Source: an uncultured Subdoligranulum sp. (GTDB taxonomy: Bacteria > Bacillota > Clostridia > Christensenellales > CAG-314). From it: a DNA stretch of 64,000 nucleotides. The DNA is taken from assembly GCA_902496185.1 (NCBI GenBank), contig CABUZX010000002.1, positions 1 to 64,000 on the forward strand. The letters run 5' to 3'. This document shows, in pieces, positions 1-8,349 of the stretch (position 1 is its first letter; each line of letters opens with the position of its first letter). The translations under genes were made by a program, and so were the position numbers. The notes under the pieces were generated by a model that made no database searches, was not told the DNA's origin, and saw only the letters and a program-made list of their open reading frames with translations.

Positions 1-52
1 CTTGTGTCTTGAACTATTTGTCTATTTCTTTCAAGCAACCCACAACAACCCA

Positions 53-84
53 CACCTACGAGATACTTCGTAGGTGTTTTTTTT
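53..84 (+). terminator. Rho-independent terminator
   Basis: Perfect 8-bp stem CACCTACG/CGTAGGTG with an 8-nt loop and a run of eight T. It probably ends a gene lying before the window. Confidence 0.8.
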
Positions 85-161
85 GACGTAAATAGATTGC
101 TACTAATGGGGAAGAGTGACTTTGCTTTGTTGTACGTAACGGATTGAAGTATTTAATCCGC

Positions 162-335
162 CATACTGTCATACTGAGCGCAAGCGAAGTATCTCAAAGA
201 TTCTGCGATCGTCAGTCAGGTGGGCAACGCTAAGAAAGACAAAGATGGTAGAGATTCTTCGGTTGTCCATCTTTGGTTGTCCGTCTCGGAATGACAACAA
301 ATACTGTCATACTGAGTGCAAGCGAAGTATCTAAT
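162..335. repeat. Dispersed REP-like repeat, two units
   Basis: Two copies of a family whose core reads GTCATACTGAGCGCAAGCG followed by AAGTATCT. The first unit continues through GATTCTTCGG to an end resembling CGGAATGACA, so it has the outline of a longer element with complementary ends (GTCAT...ATGAC). Other members lie at about 3586, 17264 and 37757, always between genes. The rest of the first 500 bases shows no gene. Confidence 0.75.
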
Positions 336-452
336 GTCCTTAAATATACAAAGATATACTTTTTTGTATTTTTTCAATAAGAAGATGTTGATACATTACT
401 TTGTGCTATTAGTGCATAAGCACCAATAAAAGGGTGTATAAAGAGCTAATGG

Positions 453-481
453 TTGGTGCATAATATCCATTAAAATAGTAT
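453..481 (+). promoter_or_regulatory. Candidate sigma-A promoter for the HTH/sigma cluster
   Basis: TTGGTG, 17-bp spacer, TAGTAT, about 25 bp ahead of the first gene. The -35 overlaps the right arm of an inverted repeat (GCACCAA at 419-425, TTGGTGC at 453-459), a possible operator. Weak match to consensus. Confidence 0.45.
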
Positions 482-506
482 TGCGCAAAAAAAAGAGGTG
501 CAAATA

Positions 507-842
507 ATGGATAATCAGCAGATAATCATACGGATAGAACAATTATTGAAAGAAAAACATATGACGTATAATGAACTGAAGGAAAATACTAGTCTGTCGA
601 CGACCATTTATCAATGGAAAAAGAATCGAAAAAGAGATGCAACGCGAAGTCCATCTTTTAAATCAATTGAAAAGATTTGTGCTTTTTTTAATATATCATT
701 ATCGGAGTTTTTTGCCACTACGGAAGAAGAACTATGTAGCGTAAAGCAGAAAGAACTACTTATGCAAATAAAAAAGCTATCCAATCGAGAATTGGATATG
801 GTAACGAATTTTGTTAAAATGCTAAACGATAGTAAAGAATAA
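507..842 (+). CDS. XRE-family HTH transcriptional regulator
   Basis: A 111-residue protein with an N-terminal helix-turn-helix of the Cro/C1 (XRE) type: IIRIEQLLKEKHMT, then TYNELKENTSLSTTIYQW and a second helix pair ending in FFNISLSEFF. The C-terminal 35 residues are a predicted helical tail that could mediate dimerisation. The ATG at 507 is preferred over the upstream GTG at 498 because AAGAGG sits at 493-498 with correct spacing. It is first in a same-strand run with the sigma factor at 872 and the peptidase at 1433, and may control them. The DNA target is unknown; the inverted repeat overlapping its promoter is a candidate. Confidence 0.8.
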   Translation: MDNQQIIIRIEQLLKEKHMTYNELKENTSLSTTIYQWKKNRKRDATRSPSFKSIEKICAFFNISLSEFFATTEEELCSVKQKELLMQIKKLSNRELDMVTNFVKMLNDSKE

Positions 843-871
843 ATCGAGAATAACCAAAACGAAAGATAAAG

Positions 872-1402
872 ATGGACGAAAAGACGTTTAATTATTGTTT
901 AAAAAATATACGCAGTAAAGAAAGTTTTGATAAATTATTTAATTTCTATTATCGGCGAATAGTGATTTATATAAACGCTAGATTCAAAATGGGAGCATTG
1001 AGCGAAGACGTAGCGCAAGAAACGTTTATTAAACTTTTGTCGATGGAAAAGATTAAGCATATTGAATATTACACATCATGGATATATACGATTAGTGAGA
1101 ATATAGCTTTAAGAAAATTAGGAAAGGAAAAAGCCGAGCAAAAAAAGATGTATTACGAGCAAGAGGCAGTTAAGGAGGATATGGAATTGTTCGGTGGGCT
1201 ACAAAAAGACGTAGCAAAACTGGATGATATAACACAAAAGATATTTTACTATTATTACGTTGAGGCGTATAAACTTAAGGAAATAGCCGTACTTTTAAAT
1301 CTTACCTACGATAACGTCAGGCAAAAACACTCGCGGGGAATAAAATTTTTAAGAAAAAAAGAAAATATGTCACATTCCGTCTCTTTTAATGTATTTATAT
1401 AG
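872..1402 (+). CDS. RNA polymerase sigma factor, ECF-like sigma-70 family
   Basis: This 176-residue protein has the two-domain layout of an ECF sigma factor. Region 2 (about residues 18-85) includes the acidic motif LSEDVAQETFIKLL and the TSWIYTISENIAL segment that resembles the -10-contacting helix. Region 4 (about 115-165) contains LDDITQKIFYYYYVEAYKLKE followed by an HTH, IAVLLNLTYDNVRQKHSRG. It begins 30 bp after the HTH gene. The ribosome site ahead of the ATG is poor (GAAAGATAAAG), so translational coupling is possible. The one-pass membrane protein at 2617 is a candidate anti-sigma factor. Target promoters are not known. Confidence 0.8.
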   Translation: MDEKTFNYCLKNIRSKESFDKLFNFYYRRIVIYINARFKMGALSEDVAQETFIKLLSMEKIKHIEYYTSWIYTISENIALRKLGKEKAEQKKMYYEQEAVKEDMELFGGLQKDVAKLDDITQKIFYYYYVEAYKLKEIAVLLNLTYDNVRQKHSRGIKFLRKKENMSHSVSFNVFI

Positions 1403-1432
1403 TATCAAATACATCAAAGGAGAAATTAAACT

Positions 1433-2608
1433 ATGAAAAAAACACTTATCACAACTATGGTTGCAATTTTAAGTATTGCAACAGTCCTGTTTGGAGCATT
1501 TACACCTGCTTACGCATGCGAATTATCCGAATGTCAAAATCTGTTTACTTCAACGTTAAACGGCTTGATAGAGAGCAACGGTATTGATGTGGCAGAAGTT
1601 TCTTTCGTAACGGAAAAAGTATATGACATGAACTTAAACGAATTAGGCTGTCTATACGATTTTACCGTTAACGGCACGTCGGGTTTTGCTATTATGATTT
1701 ATTATGAGGGACAGTTTGAGATTGATGAAATTTATCTTGACGCAACAAACCCTTATAAGGATTGTACGGGCATAAAGGTATATCCGAGCACGTCATTGTA
1801 TTTGTATTATACTGACGGCAATTTTTACGACGTTAATACAGGTTTGCCGTATTCCGACGGCGCGGTTGCGACTTTGTCCGAAAATACTTTTTGTGGCGGA
1901 GGAGAAGTCGTATTTAATAATCATGCAGTAAATTATATTTATCGTAGTTTTAATGAAGCAACGGATATGTACCTTCTTTGTGGCCTACATCCGGATTATA
2001 TAGGTATAAGTGGAATAAATAATATTTGCGTACCAATTGCCGCGAGCAACGTAATAGGCTATTGGGATAGGTTTAGACCTAATCTTATACCCAACTACGA
2101 GCCGGGTAGCTTGTGGAACGGTATATATTTTTACGACGCAGACAGGGGCCCTGCAGATGATTGCACAAGACAGCTTGCCACGGATATGAACGCAGGTAGC
2201 GGAACGACGGTCTCCGAATGTAAAAGCGGTATGACGACCTATTGCAATCGGGCAGGTTATTCCATTTCGTTTTCAAATTTAATGTCCGGTGGCTCGTTTA
2301 ACTATACTTTGGCTAAAAACAAATTATTAGCAGGACAACCCGTTATGATTTTTTCACAGGGTTTTTCCGCCTATGAAATATTCCCTAATGAAGAGGAAAG
2401 TAATGATATTTACATAGGGATAACTTGTGATGGAAATCACGCTATGGCAGGCTTTGGGTTTATGAGTATAACCTATACTTTATTAGACGGCACTGTAAGT
2501 ACTTTAGACTTTATAAGAGTTGCAACAGGACAAAGCTTGCACAGTGCGGGGTATTACAACATAAGGACGCATACTATAAACGATGCGTTTAGTGTAAATA
2601 TAACGTAG
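1433..2608 (+). CDS. Secreted C39-like (papain-fold) cysteine peptidase
   Basis: A 391-residue exported protein. Residues 1-28 are a classical signal peptide (MKKTLITTMVAILSIATVLF ending at AYA-C). The C-terminal half carries a cysteine-peptidase signature: NNICVPIAASNVIGYWDRF supplies the likely nucleophile Cys, and DGNHAMAGFGF the His, in the order seen in Peptidase_C39-type enzymes (Cys-x-Pro-x-Ala-x-x-Asn, then His in a Gly-rich strand). A downstream Asp would complete the triad. The N-terminal region (about 30-180) could be a propeptide or binding domain. RBS AAGGAG precedes the ATG. It follows the sigma factor by 30 bp, so the cluster may turn on protease secretion in response to a signal. 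Substrate unknown. Confidence 0.65.
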   Translation: MKKTLITTMVAILSIATVLFGAFTPAYACELSECQNLFTSTLNGLIESNGIDVAEVSFVTEKVYDMNLNELGCLYDFTVNGTSGFAIMIYYEGQFEIDEIYLDATNPYKDCTGIKVYPSTSLYLYYTDGNFYDVNTGLPYSDGAVATLSENTFCGGGEVVFNNHAVNYIYRSFNEATDMYLLCGLHPDYIGISGINNICVPIAASNVIGYWDRFRPNLIPNYEPGSLWNGIYFYDADRGPADDCTRQLATDMNAGSGTTVSECKSGMTTYCNRAGYSISFSNLMSGGSFNYTLAKNKLLAGQPVMIFSQGFSAYEIFPNEEESNDIYIGITCDGNHAMAGFGFMSITYTLLDGTVSTLDFIRVATGQSLHSAGYYNIRTHTINDAFSVNIT

Positions 2609-2616
2609 GAGAATAA

Positions 2617-3273
2617 ATGAAAGACTTTGTTCAAAAAGAAGTAGATAAACAATTAAACGATATTAAAGACAATAAGGAAAAAAACTACAAAAATATAGTA
2701 GAAACGTATTTTCAGCAACCGGCAACTAAAAGCAAAAAGTTTGCAAGGGTGGTTTGGAAGGTATTGGCGCCCATTATGGCGACTGTTATATTGATTGTTG
2801 GCACTATAGCAATAGTAAATAATCTCAAATCACAGACGGAACACGTATATCTTGCCGACAATGAAATTGCGGTTGACGCAACTATTGAAGAGCTAAACAA
2901 GGAGTCAAAGTCCTTTATACTTTACTTTGATACGTTGGACGTAGTAGAAAACAAGCGAGTATACGATTCCGTTACTGAAGATACTCTTAGATTTCGTTTA
3001 ATATTAGAGAAAAATTTCGTTGCAATAAACGTTGTATACGTAGTAAATGCTAACTATAAATATGATTTTGATATGAGTCTCGTAAATAAAGATGCGACTT
3101 TTCAAAATATAAATATCAAATATATAAGCACATTTAGTTCGTACAATTTGACTGTTTACGCCTATCTTGAAAAGGACGGGCAGGAATTGGTAATAACGTA
3201 TACGCAACGCGCAATGAATGATTCTGAAGAAGCTTTTTGGGCATTTATGAACGAGTTTGTTACTATTAAATAA
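2617..3273 (+). CDS. One-pass membrane protein, possible anti-sigma factor
   Basis: This 218-residue protein has a charged cytoplasmic N-terminus (1-45), one transmembrane helix (about 46-70, VLAPIMATVILIVGTIAIV) and a 145-residue outside domain with alternating beta-like segments. It starts 8 bp after the peptidase stop, so it is co-transcribed with the sigma factor. That topology and linkage fit an anti-sigma factor, but I see no recognised zinc-finger or RsgI motif, so this is inference from context. It may equally be a partner or anchor for the peptidase. Confidence 0.55.
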   Translation: MKDFVQKEVDKQLNDIKDNKEKNYKNIVETYFQQPATKSKKFARVVWKVLAPIMATVILIVGTIAIVNNLKSQTEHVYLADNEIAVDATIEELNKESKSFILYFDTLDVVENKRVYDSVTEDTLRFRLILEKNFVAINVVYVVNANYKYDFDMSLVNKDATFQNINIKYISTFSSYNLTVYAYLEKDGQELVITYTQRAMNDSEEAFWAFMNEFVTIK

Positions 3274-3300
3274 AAAAAATAAAAAAAGAGGTATTATAAT

Positions 3301-3525
3301 ATGTTCGATACACATGACAGAAGTTCAGATGAAGTTTTGAAAATGATGATAGACATATTACTGAATTATATAGAAGAACTTTTTGAATACAAATTGAGAG
3401 CGGGCGAAGAAATGCAATATGGCGAAAGATTGGCGTATACGGAGTGTTTGGAAATGATACAAACGTGGAAATATGCGTCAATCTACGGGTTGGGTTTTGA
3501 TATAGAAAAACGCTATCCATTGTAA
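3301..3525 (+). CDS. Small acidic hypothetical protein
   Basis: A 74-residue protein, mostly helical, with no signal peptide or membrane span. AAGAGG lies upstream of the ATG and a strong terminator follows within 10 bp, so it looks like the last gene of the cluster that starts at 507. I do not recognise the family. Confidence 0.55.
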   Translation: MFDTHDRSSDEVLKMMIDILLNYIEELFEYKLRAGEEMQYGERLAYTECLEMIQTWKYASIYGLGFDIEKRYPL

Positions 3526-3532
3526 TTGTACT

Positions 3533-3566
3533 AAAGCAAGTATCACAAACAGATACTTGCTTTTTT
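3533..3566 (+). terminator. Rho-independent terminator
   Basis: Twelve-bp stem AAAGCAAGTATC/GATACTTGCTTT, 7-nt loop and a T tract; ends the 507-3525 cluster. Confidence 0.85.
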
Positions 3567-3585
3567 ATGACTATAAAAACTTGTG

Positions 3586-3622
3586 CTGTTATACTGAGTG
3601 CAAGCAAAGTATCCCAAGGATC
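3586..3622. repeat. Dispersed REP-like repeat, partial unit
   Basis: Short copy (TTATACTGAGTGCAAGCAAA then GTATCCCAAGGATC) of the family seen at 162-335, with several substitutions. Confidence 0.65.
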
Positions 3623-3636
3623 AGGTAAGTTTCGAC

Positions 3637-3672
3637 AAAAAAATCCGTAAATGTTTATTTACGGATTTTTTT
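3637..3672. terminator. Bidirectional terminator
   Basis: Sixteen-bp A-rich/T-rich stem AAAAAAATCCGTAAAT / ATTTACGGATTTTTTT with a 4-nt loop, between convergent genes. A related AAATCCGTAA hairpin closes the next locus at 6481. Confidence 0.8.
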
Positions 3673-3758
3673 CAATTGATATTTTGTGGTATTTTGGTAA
3701 TAAGTAATGTGTTTTTGACGTAATTATTAATACGTCTGCATATTGTAAATGGTAAGAA

Positions 3759-3956
3759 CTATTCGTCTATACCCAGTAAATAATCTGCCGATACGTCAAA
3801 ATATTTTGCTAATTTGATGATATAACTTGCTTTAGGCTCATTTGTGCCGAGTTCCCAATAATCTATGGCTTTTTGACTGACCCCTATTTGAGAAGCAAGT
3901 TGAATTTGGGAGAGATTTTTCTCTTTTCTTAATTCTTTTATTCTATCTCCTATCAT
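3759..3956 (-). CDS. XRE-family HTH repressor, divergent from SipW/TasA-like operon
   Basis: A 65-residue protein consisting almost only of an HTH_3 domain: RIKELRKEKNLSQIQLASQI, then GVSQKAIDYWELGTNEP and a C-terminal LAKYFDVSADYLLGIDE. It is transcribed away from the fibre operon starting at 4117. Two copies of a 16-bp palindrome AAGAAG-N4-CTTCTT (one imperfect) lie on the promoter of that operon, which makes this protein the obvious candidate repressor. The arrangement recalls SinR next to tapA-sipW-tasA in Bacillus subtilis, but the protein is much shorter than SinR and the comparison is by analogy only. Confidence 0.85.
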   Translation of the reverse strand: MIGDRIKELRKEKNLSQIQLASQIGVSQKAIDYWELGTNEPKASYIIKLAKYFDVSADYLLGIDE

Positions 3957-3992
3957 GGCAAAAATATTTTAACAAAAATGTTATCAATATAT

Positions 3993-4048
3993 TTGACAAA
4001 GAAGAAAACTTCTTGTATACTTATGACGCATTGAGAAGAATACTTCTT
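3993..4048 (+). promoter_or_regulatory. Promoter with two palindromic operators
   Basis: TTGACA (3993-3998), 17-bp spacer, TATACT (4016-4021). A perfect palindrome AAGAAG-AAAA-CTTCTT (3999-4014) fills the spacer. A second, GAGAAG-AATA-CTTCTT (4033-4048), sits just past the predicted start. Centre spacing is 34 bp, about three helical turns, suiting cooperative binding by the divergent XRE protein. Confidence 0.8.
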
Positions 4049-4116
4049 AACAATATAAAATTATTTACCGTAAGCGAAAATTCGCAAAAATAAATACGGT
4101 TATAGGAGGACAAAAA

Positions 4117-4677
4117 ATGAAAAAAATCTCAAAACTCGGATTAATTTCCGTACTTTGCTTGGTGTTGGTTATCGGTGGCGTATTTGCTACTTGGAGTTAC
4201 GGCACAAACAAAGCTACAGACGCGACGGGTACTATGGGTTTGTCTTTAACCACTGTCACAGAGACGGAAAGAGGAACTTTGGTTGTAACAAACGTACCTA
4301 CTCTCGACATTGACGACACCAACGGTGACCACGTTGCAGAATTAGTGATAACGGGCGATCTCGTAATTACCTTTACGGCAGACGCACACAGCGAAGACGA
4401 CATACTTGCTAACGGCATTGATTTGCAAATCAGCTTTACCGTACCGTATGGAGACTATGAAGGTACTACTATTATTACTTGCGCTACTATTGACCTTGAA
4501 AGAGCAAACGCAACTAAATCCGGATCGGTATTTACCTATACGATAGAGGCGGCTACTTTAAAAAGTAGCTTGACGTTGGGTAACATTTCATTGCCAACTT
4601 ATGACGATTATACCGCATTAAAGGCTCTTTTAGATGGCAAAAATATTACGATAACGGTTAAAGATGTAATGGCCTAA
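4117..4677 (+). CDS. SipW-dependent TasA/CalY-like secreted protein
   Basis: A 186-residue exported protein with the SipW-cognate signal peptide: MKKISKLGLISVLCLVLVIG then GVFATWSYG, with the characteristic (A/S)-T-(W/Y)-x around the cleavage region. The mature part is rich in Thr, Asp and beta-strand-forming stretches, as in camelysin/TasA fibre subunits, although shorter than TasA. RBS AGGAGG precedes the ATG. Its own peptidase is encoded at 4781, and a second exported protein follows at 5602. Probably an extracellular matrix or fibre subunit. No M73 catalytic signature is evident. Confidence 0.75.
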   Translation: MKKISKLGLISVLCLVLVIGGVFATWSYGTNKATDATGTMGLSLTTVTETERGTLVVTNVPTLDIDDTNGDHVAELVITGDLVITFTADAHSEDDILANGIDLQISFTVPYGDYEGTTIITCATIDLERANATKSGSVFTYTIEAATLKSSLTLGNISLPTYDDYTALKALLDGKNITITVKDVMA

Positions 4678-4714
4678 ACCGTGTAGGTTAATTAATACAT
4701 ACTCAAAATGGGTT

Positions 4715-4750
4715 CGCCTTTTGGGGACTTTCTCCAAAAGGCGATTGGTG
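4715..4750 (+). terminator. Hairpin, possible attenuating terminator
   Basis: Stem CGCCTTTTGG/CCAAAAGGCG extended by a G-T pair, followed by a mixed T-rich stretch. Placed between the fibre subunit and its peptidase, it could lower downstream expression relative to the subunit. Confidence 0.5.
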
Positions 4751-4780
4751 TTTTTAGTATAGCAATCGAGGAAAAAACAC

Positions 4781-5605
4781 ATGTCTCAATATGATTTGGA
4801 AGTATTTATATTGTGTCTGATAGTTTTTATTGCGTCTTGCGTCGTTTTTGGGTTTGTGTTGGTATACGTCTTTAAATTGGAGACAAAGTGTATCAATCAC
4901 GGGCTTTTTGACGAAGAAATCAAGCAATCGGCAACAAAACCGCTCGTAAAGCAAGAAAAAGCTCTTGTAATTACGAGTTGGGTTTTGTCAGGTATCGTTG
5001 TGTTGATAATTTTTGCAACCTTTGTTTTTGCGCTTGTGACCTACGTCACGCGTTTTAACAAAGTGGGCGAAGTCCCCGCGATAAAAGTCGTTCAATCTTC
5101 GTCTATGGAGCGAAAGGACGAGCACAACGCCTATCTTAAAGAAAACAATCTTGACGACCAAATAAAAATGTACGATTTAGTGCTTATTCATCAAATTCCC
5201 GACGAATTTGATTTGCAACTGTACGACGTAGTCGTTTACGAAACGGTAGACAACAATTTTGTCATACACCGTATTATTGATATAGAAGAGCCAAACGCGG
5301 AGCACCCCGACGTAAGACATTTTACTTTTAGGGGCGACAACGTTCAATACTCCGACAAGCGTCCCGTTTTGTACGAGCAAATGATAGGGATATATCGTGG
5401 CGAAAGAGTGGGTTTTTGGGGCAAAATCGTTATGTTTTTTCAGTCATACGCAGGATATTTGTGCTTGGGATTGGTGGTCTTTTATTTGATCGTTATGCCG
5501 ATAGTGGAAAAAAAGTTGGAAAAAGTAGTATTTGAGCGTAAAAAAGTTTTGTTTTTAAAAGACGAGCCGTTTGATAAAACGCCCAGCAAAAAGGAGCAAC
5601 AATGA
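4781..5605 (+). CDS. sipW-like: SipW-type signal peptidase I
   Basis: This 274-residue membrane protease has the ER/archaeal-type (Ser-His) signature rather than the Ser-Lys dyad. Ser108 lies in QSSSMERK, His163 in NNFVIHRIIDI, and FRGDN (Asp186) gives the third conserved box. There are two N-terminal membrane spans (about 8-31 and 63-90) and a C-terminal one (about 224-243). The extra N-terminal span and long cytoplasmic tail make it larger than Bacillus SipW (about 190 residues). It overlaps the next gene by 4 bp (ATGA). It should cleave the signal peptides of the flanking exported proteins. Confidence 0.8.
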   Translation: MSQYDLEVFILCLIVFIASCVVFGFVLVYVFKLETKCINHGLFDEEIKQSATKPLVKQEKALVITSWVLSGIVVLIIFATFVFALVTYVTRFNKVGEVPAIKVVQSSSMERKDEHNAYLKENNLDDQIKMYDLVLIHQIPDEFDLQLYDVVVYETVDNNFVIHRIIDIEEPNAEHPDVRHFTFRGDNVQYSDKRPVLYEQMIGIYRGERVGFWGKIVMFFQSYAGYLCLGLVVFYLIVMPIVEKKLEKVVFERKKVLFLKDEPFDKTPSKKEQQ

Positions 5606-6357
5606 AAAAATTTGTGACAAGACTCGTTGTGGTGGCGTTGGTTTCGATATTTGTGCTTGTCGGTACGGTCAGCGCGGATTGGGTGTATTTGTCGCCTGCG
5701 CAAGAGGCAAACGGCAGTTTTTCGATCGGTATAAACGGTTTTTTGGTTGAATTGACGGCTAAACTTACGGGCTTTATAGAGGGGCAAAGCGCAGACAGCC
5801 CGCAGTCAATGTTTAACGGTAGCGTAAATTACGATAGCAGTACGAGTCAAAGATGGACGAGCTGGGCAGAAAGCGATACGCAAAGGGGCGAACCTATCAC
5901 GTGGGTAATAAACTCTACGGGGGACTTTACCTTTGACGAAATTAGAATTCATCACTTTTGTGACGCTTATGGTTGTGATATGCCCGAATCAATAGCTTTT
6001 TCGTACGTTGGCGACAAAGGTAATTATATTCAGCTCTTGAACGCAACTCTTGAAGGCGAGGGCGCTGCTAAAACGTATAAGGATTCGACGGGATTTGTAA
6101 CGGTAAACAAAAACTGGAGTAAACCATATAGGGACAAAAACCCGAGGCGTTTTATTGCTACGATAAATAATTCTACCGTTGAATATGTCGACGGCTATAC
6201 GGGGGTTGTACCTTACACAAGCTTTGTATTAAACAATGCAAGCAGTCCGATAACTACCAACGGCTTTAAATTGACGTTGGACGCTCCTGAAGGTTACTTT
6301 GTTGGGTTGGTGGAGTTGGAGTTTTACTTAAATAGACAAAAACTCAACCTTGGCTGA
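5602..6357 (+). CDS. Exported protein with discoidin-like domain
   Basis: A 251-residue protein starting with a signal peptide (MKKFVTRLVVVALVSIFVLV, then GTVSADWVYLS). Residues about 85-150 (WTSWAESD, then ITWVINSTGDFTFDEIRIHH, DMPESIAFSY) and the final GYFVGLVELEFY resemble the carbohydrate-binding discoidin/F5-8C-like fold in bacterial surface proteins. It is translationally coupled to the peptidase and probably processed by it. Role likely attachment or matrix binding; the domain call rests on pattern only. Confidence 0.6.
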   Translation: MKKFVTRLVVVALVSIFVLVGTVSADWVYLSPAQEANGSFSIGINGFLVELTAKLTGFIEGQSADSPQSMFNGSVNYDSSTSQRWTSWAESDTQRGEPITWVINSTGDFTFDEIRIHHFCDAYGCDMPESIAFSYVGDKGNYIQLLNATLEGEGAAKTYKDSTGFVTVNKNWSKPYRDKNPRRFIATINNSTVEYVDGYTGVVPYTSFVLNNASSPITTNGFKLTLDAPEGYFVGLVELEFYLNRQKLNLG

Positions 6358-6480
6358 TTGTTGCAATTTAAAACAATACGCTTTGATACGTCATATTGCG
6401 CAAAAAGTTAAAGCGCGATATTGAGAGTATTGTATTTAAGTATTTTTTATAATTTTTTTATTTAAATTTATTTATGTATT

Positions 6481-6519
6481 AAAAAAAAATCCGTAATGAC
6501 GTATTTACGGATTTTTTTT
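6481..6519. terminator. Bidirectional terminator
   Basis: AAAAAAATCCGTAA / TTTACGGATTTTTTT stem between the convergent fibre operon and ABC exporter; same stem sequence type as 3637-3672. Confidence 0.8.
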
Positions 6520-6535
6520 GTTTTGTTGTTTAGGT

Positions 6536-7435
6536 TTACTTATTTTTTTTGTTGGCAAAAACGTTCATCAAAACGTAAGCGACTATTAGTATAGCAATAG
6601 TTGCAATCATCACGATATACATAGTGGGTAGTTGTATTTTGGTGTCAAAGAAGTAAATATTGCAGTCTATTGCGTCTTTTAGTCCGTTTACTGCTTCTTG
6701 CGGGCAGGTGGTAGAAAGTTCTTCCAATACTCCGCGGAGAGCGTGATTGCGTAGTAGTGACGTGCCGTAAGTCCCAGGCAAAAACATCAAGACGTTTCTC
6801 AACCCTTCGCTAAAGGAAGAAAGTGGCATATACGCGCCACATATAAAACCGTAGCACGAGCTTACTATTGAGCCTACTGCTGAAATTTGACCTTGAGAGG
6901 ACAAAAAGAAATTTATTACGGAAGAAAGCGCCGTGCCAAAGGTAACCAACATAAGTACGTCCAGCAAAACCAACAAAATATCTCCAAAACTCATATACCA
7001 GCCCGTAATTTTTACGTACACGATACCCACGACGGTCGCAACGAGGCTTATTATCAAGGTGCTGATAAAGGTTGCAAAGTAGTAACTAAAAGCAAGCGTG
7101 TGCGGTTTGACGGGGGATATCAACATATCCGTCCTAGCGCCGGAAACTTTGTCTTGAACCATTAGCATATTGGAGCAAAAGGATACGGTTACGCAACTGA
7201 CTGCAAGTAGAGAAGAAATCAATTGTCCGCTTGCAATGCCGTTCAAAATTTTTGAGTCAAGGATAATGCCCATATTGCTAAAAATATCGTTAACGCTGTT
7301 TTTGTATACGTTTGACAAAAAAGTGGCGTACAATAGGAGCAAAATCAGGGGAGTTATTAGAGAAGTAAAAAACAACCCCTTGTCTTTAAAGAACATTTTT
7401 ACGTTTCTTTTTAAAGTTAACAAAAAAGTTTTCAT
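6536..7435 (-). CDS. ABC-2 type exporter permease
   Basis: A 299-residue integral membrane protein with six predicted spans: TM1 around 23-42, a long outside loop to about 85, a second cluster at 105-215, and a last helix at 270-292. The order matches ABC2_membrane exporters. The GAYMPLSSFSEGLRNVLMFLP segment is typical of their penultimate helix region. It overlaps the ATPase gene by 4 bp and is the last gene of an abrB-ATPase-permease operon. Substrate unknown; drug, peptide or lipid export is usual for the family. Confidence 0.85.
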   Translation of the reverse strand: MKTFLLTLKRNVKMFFKDKGLFFTSLITPLILLLLYATFLSNVYKNSVNDIFSNMGIILDSKILNGIASGQLISSLLAVSCVTVSFCSNMLMVQDKVSGARTDMLISPVKPHTLAFSYYFATFISTLIISLVATVVGIVYVKITGWYMSFGDILLVLLDVLMLVTFGTALSSVINFFLSSQGQISAVGSIVSSCYGFICGAYMPLSSFSEGLRNVLMFLPGTYGTSLLRNHALRGVLEELSTTCPQEAVNGLKDAIDCNIYFFDTKIQLPTMYIVMIATIAILIVAYVLMNVFANKKNK

Positions 7436-8349
7436 TTGTTTTCCTCCGTCGTCAAATTTTTGCCCGTAACGTTTAAAAATACAGAGTCCATTTTTCCTTT
7501 TGTGATTTCATAATCTCTAAAAATTTCGGGATGAGAAGTTATCAATTCGGTGGCTTGTTGTGTGTTGTTGATGGCTATTCTGTGGGCGTTGCCTATTTTG
7601 ACGTGGGGAAGGTTGAGTTTTGCTATTTCCTCTGCGGTAGCGTCATACAAGTATATAAAGTCCCCCGTATATTTGTTTTTGAGTTGGTGAGGAGTGCCTT
7701 CCGCCACCGTTTTGCCTCCGTCAATAATGACGACGTAGTCTGCGTCGGAGGCTTCTTCCATATAGTGTGTGGTCAAAAATATCGTCATTTGTTTTTGTTC
7801 TTTGAGTGCGTTTAGCGCTGACCAGATTTTGGTGCGTGTTTGCGGATCAAGTCCCGTGGTTGGCTCGTCCAAAATGACGATTTCCGGCTCGTGCAACAAG
7901 GCTCTGGCAATATCTATCTTGCGCCTTTGTCCTCCGGATAAGCGTCCAACGGGACGGTTTAATATCTCCTTAAAGTCAAGCAACTCGTCAAGTTCTGCCA
8001 GACGTTCTTTAAACCTTTTGTCATAAATCCCGTACAAACAAGCGCGACTTTGAAGGTTGTCGTAAACCGTGAGGGATTTGTCCAGTACGGAGTTTTGAAA
8101 AACCACTCCCAAACTTTTTTTGATTTCTTGACGGTGAGTGTCGGCGTCTAAGCCTTTTATTAAAATACTACCGCTGTCTTTTGCCAACGTGCCACAAATT
8201 ATTGAAATAGTGGTGCTTTTGCCTGCGCCGTTTACCCCCAAAAAAGCAAACAACTCTCCCTTTTTGACTTTTAATGAAAGATCGGCAACGGCTTTCGTCG
8301 AGCCGTAACTTTTGTGTAGGTTTTTTATTTGAATTACGTCGTTATTCAT
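7432..8349 (-). CDS. ABC exporter ATP-binding protein
   Basis: A 305-residue ATPase with Walker A GVNGAGKST (about 38-46), signature RLSGGQRRKIDIARAL (about 138-153), Walker B EIVILDEPTTGLDP and a switch His in FLTTHYMEEA. The C-terminal 80 residues are the extension seen in DrrA/CcmA-type ABC-2 exporters. Start and stop overlap both neighbours by 4 bp, so the three proteins are coupled. Confidence 0.92.
   Translation of the reverse strand: MNNDVIQIKNLHKSYGSTKAVADLSLKVKKGELFAFLGVNGAGKSTTISIICGTLAKDSGSILIKGLDADTHRQEIKKSLGVVFQNSVLDKSLTVYDNLQSRACLYGIYDKRFKERLAELDELLDFKEILNRPVGRLSGGQRRKIDIARALLHEPEIVILDEPTTGLDPQTRTKIWSALNALKEQKQMTIFLTTHYMEEASDADYVVIIDGGKTVAEGTPHQLKNKYTGDFIYLYDATAEEIAKLNLPHVKIGNAHRIAINNTQQATELITSHPEIFRDYEITKGKMDSVFLNVTGKNLTTEENK

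Noticed and set aside
4117..4677. M73 peptidase activity for the TasA/CalY-like protein
   Set aside because: No conserved metal-binding motif; TasA-family proteins are structural.
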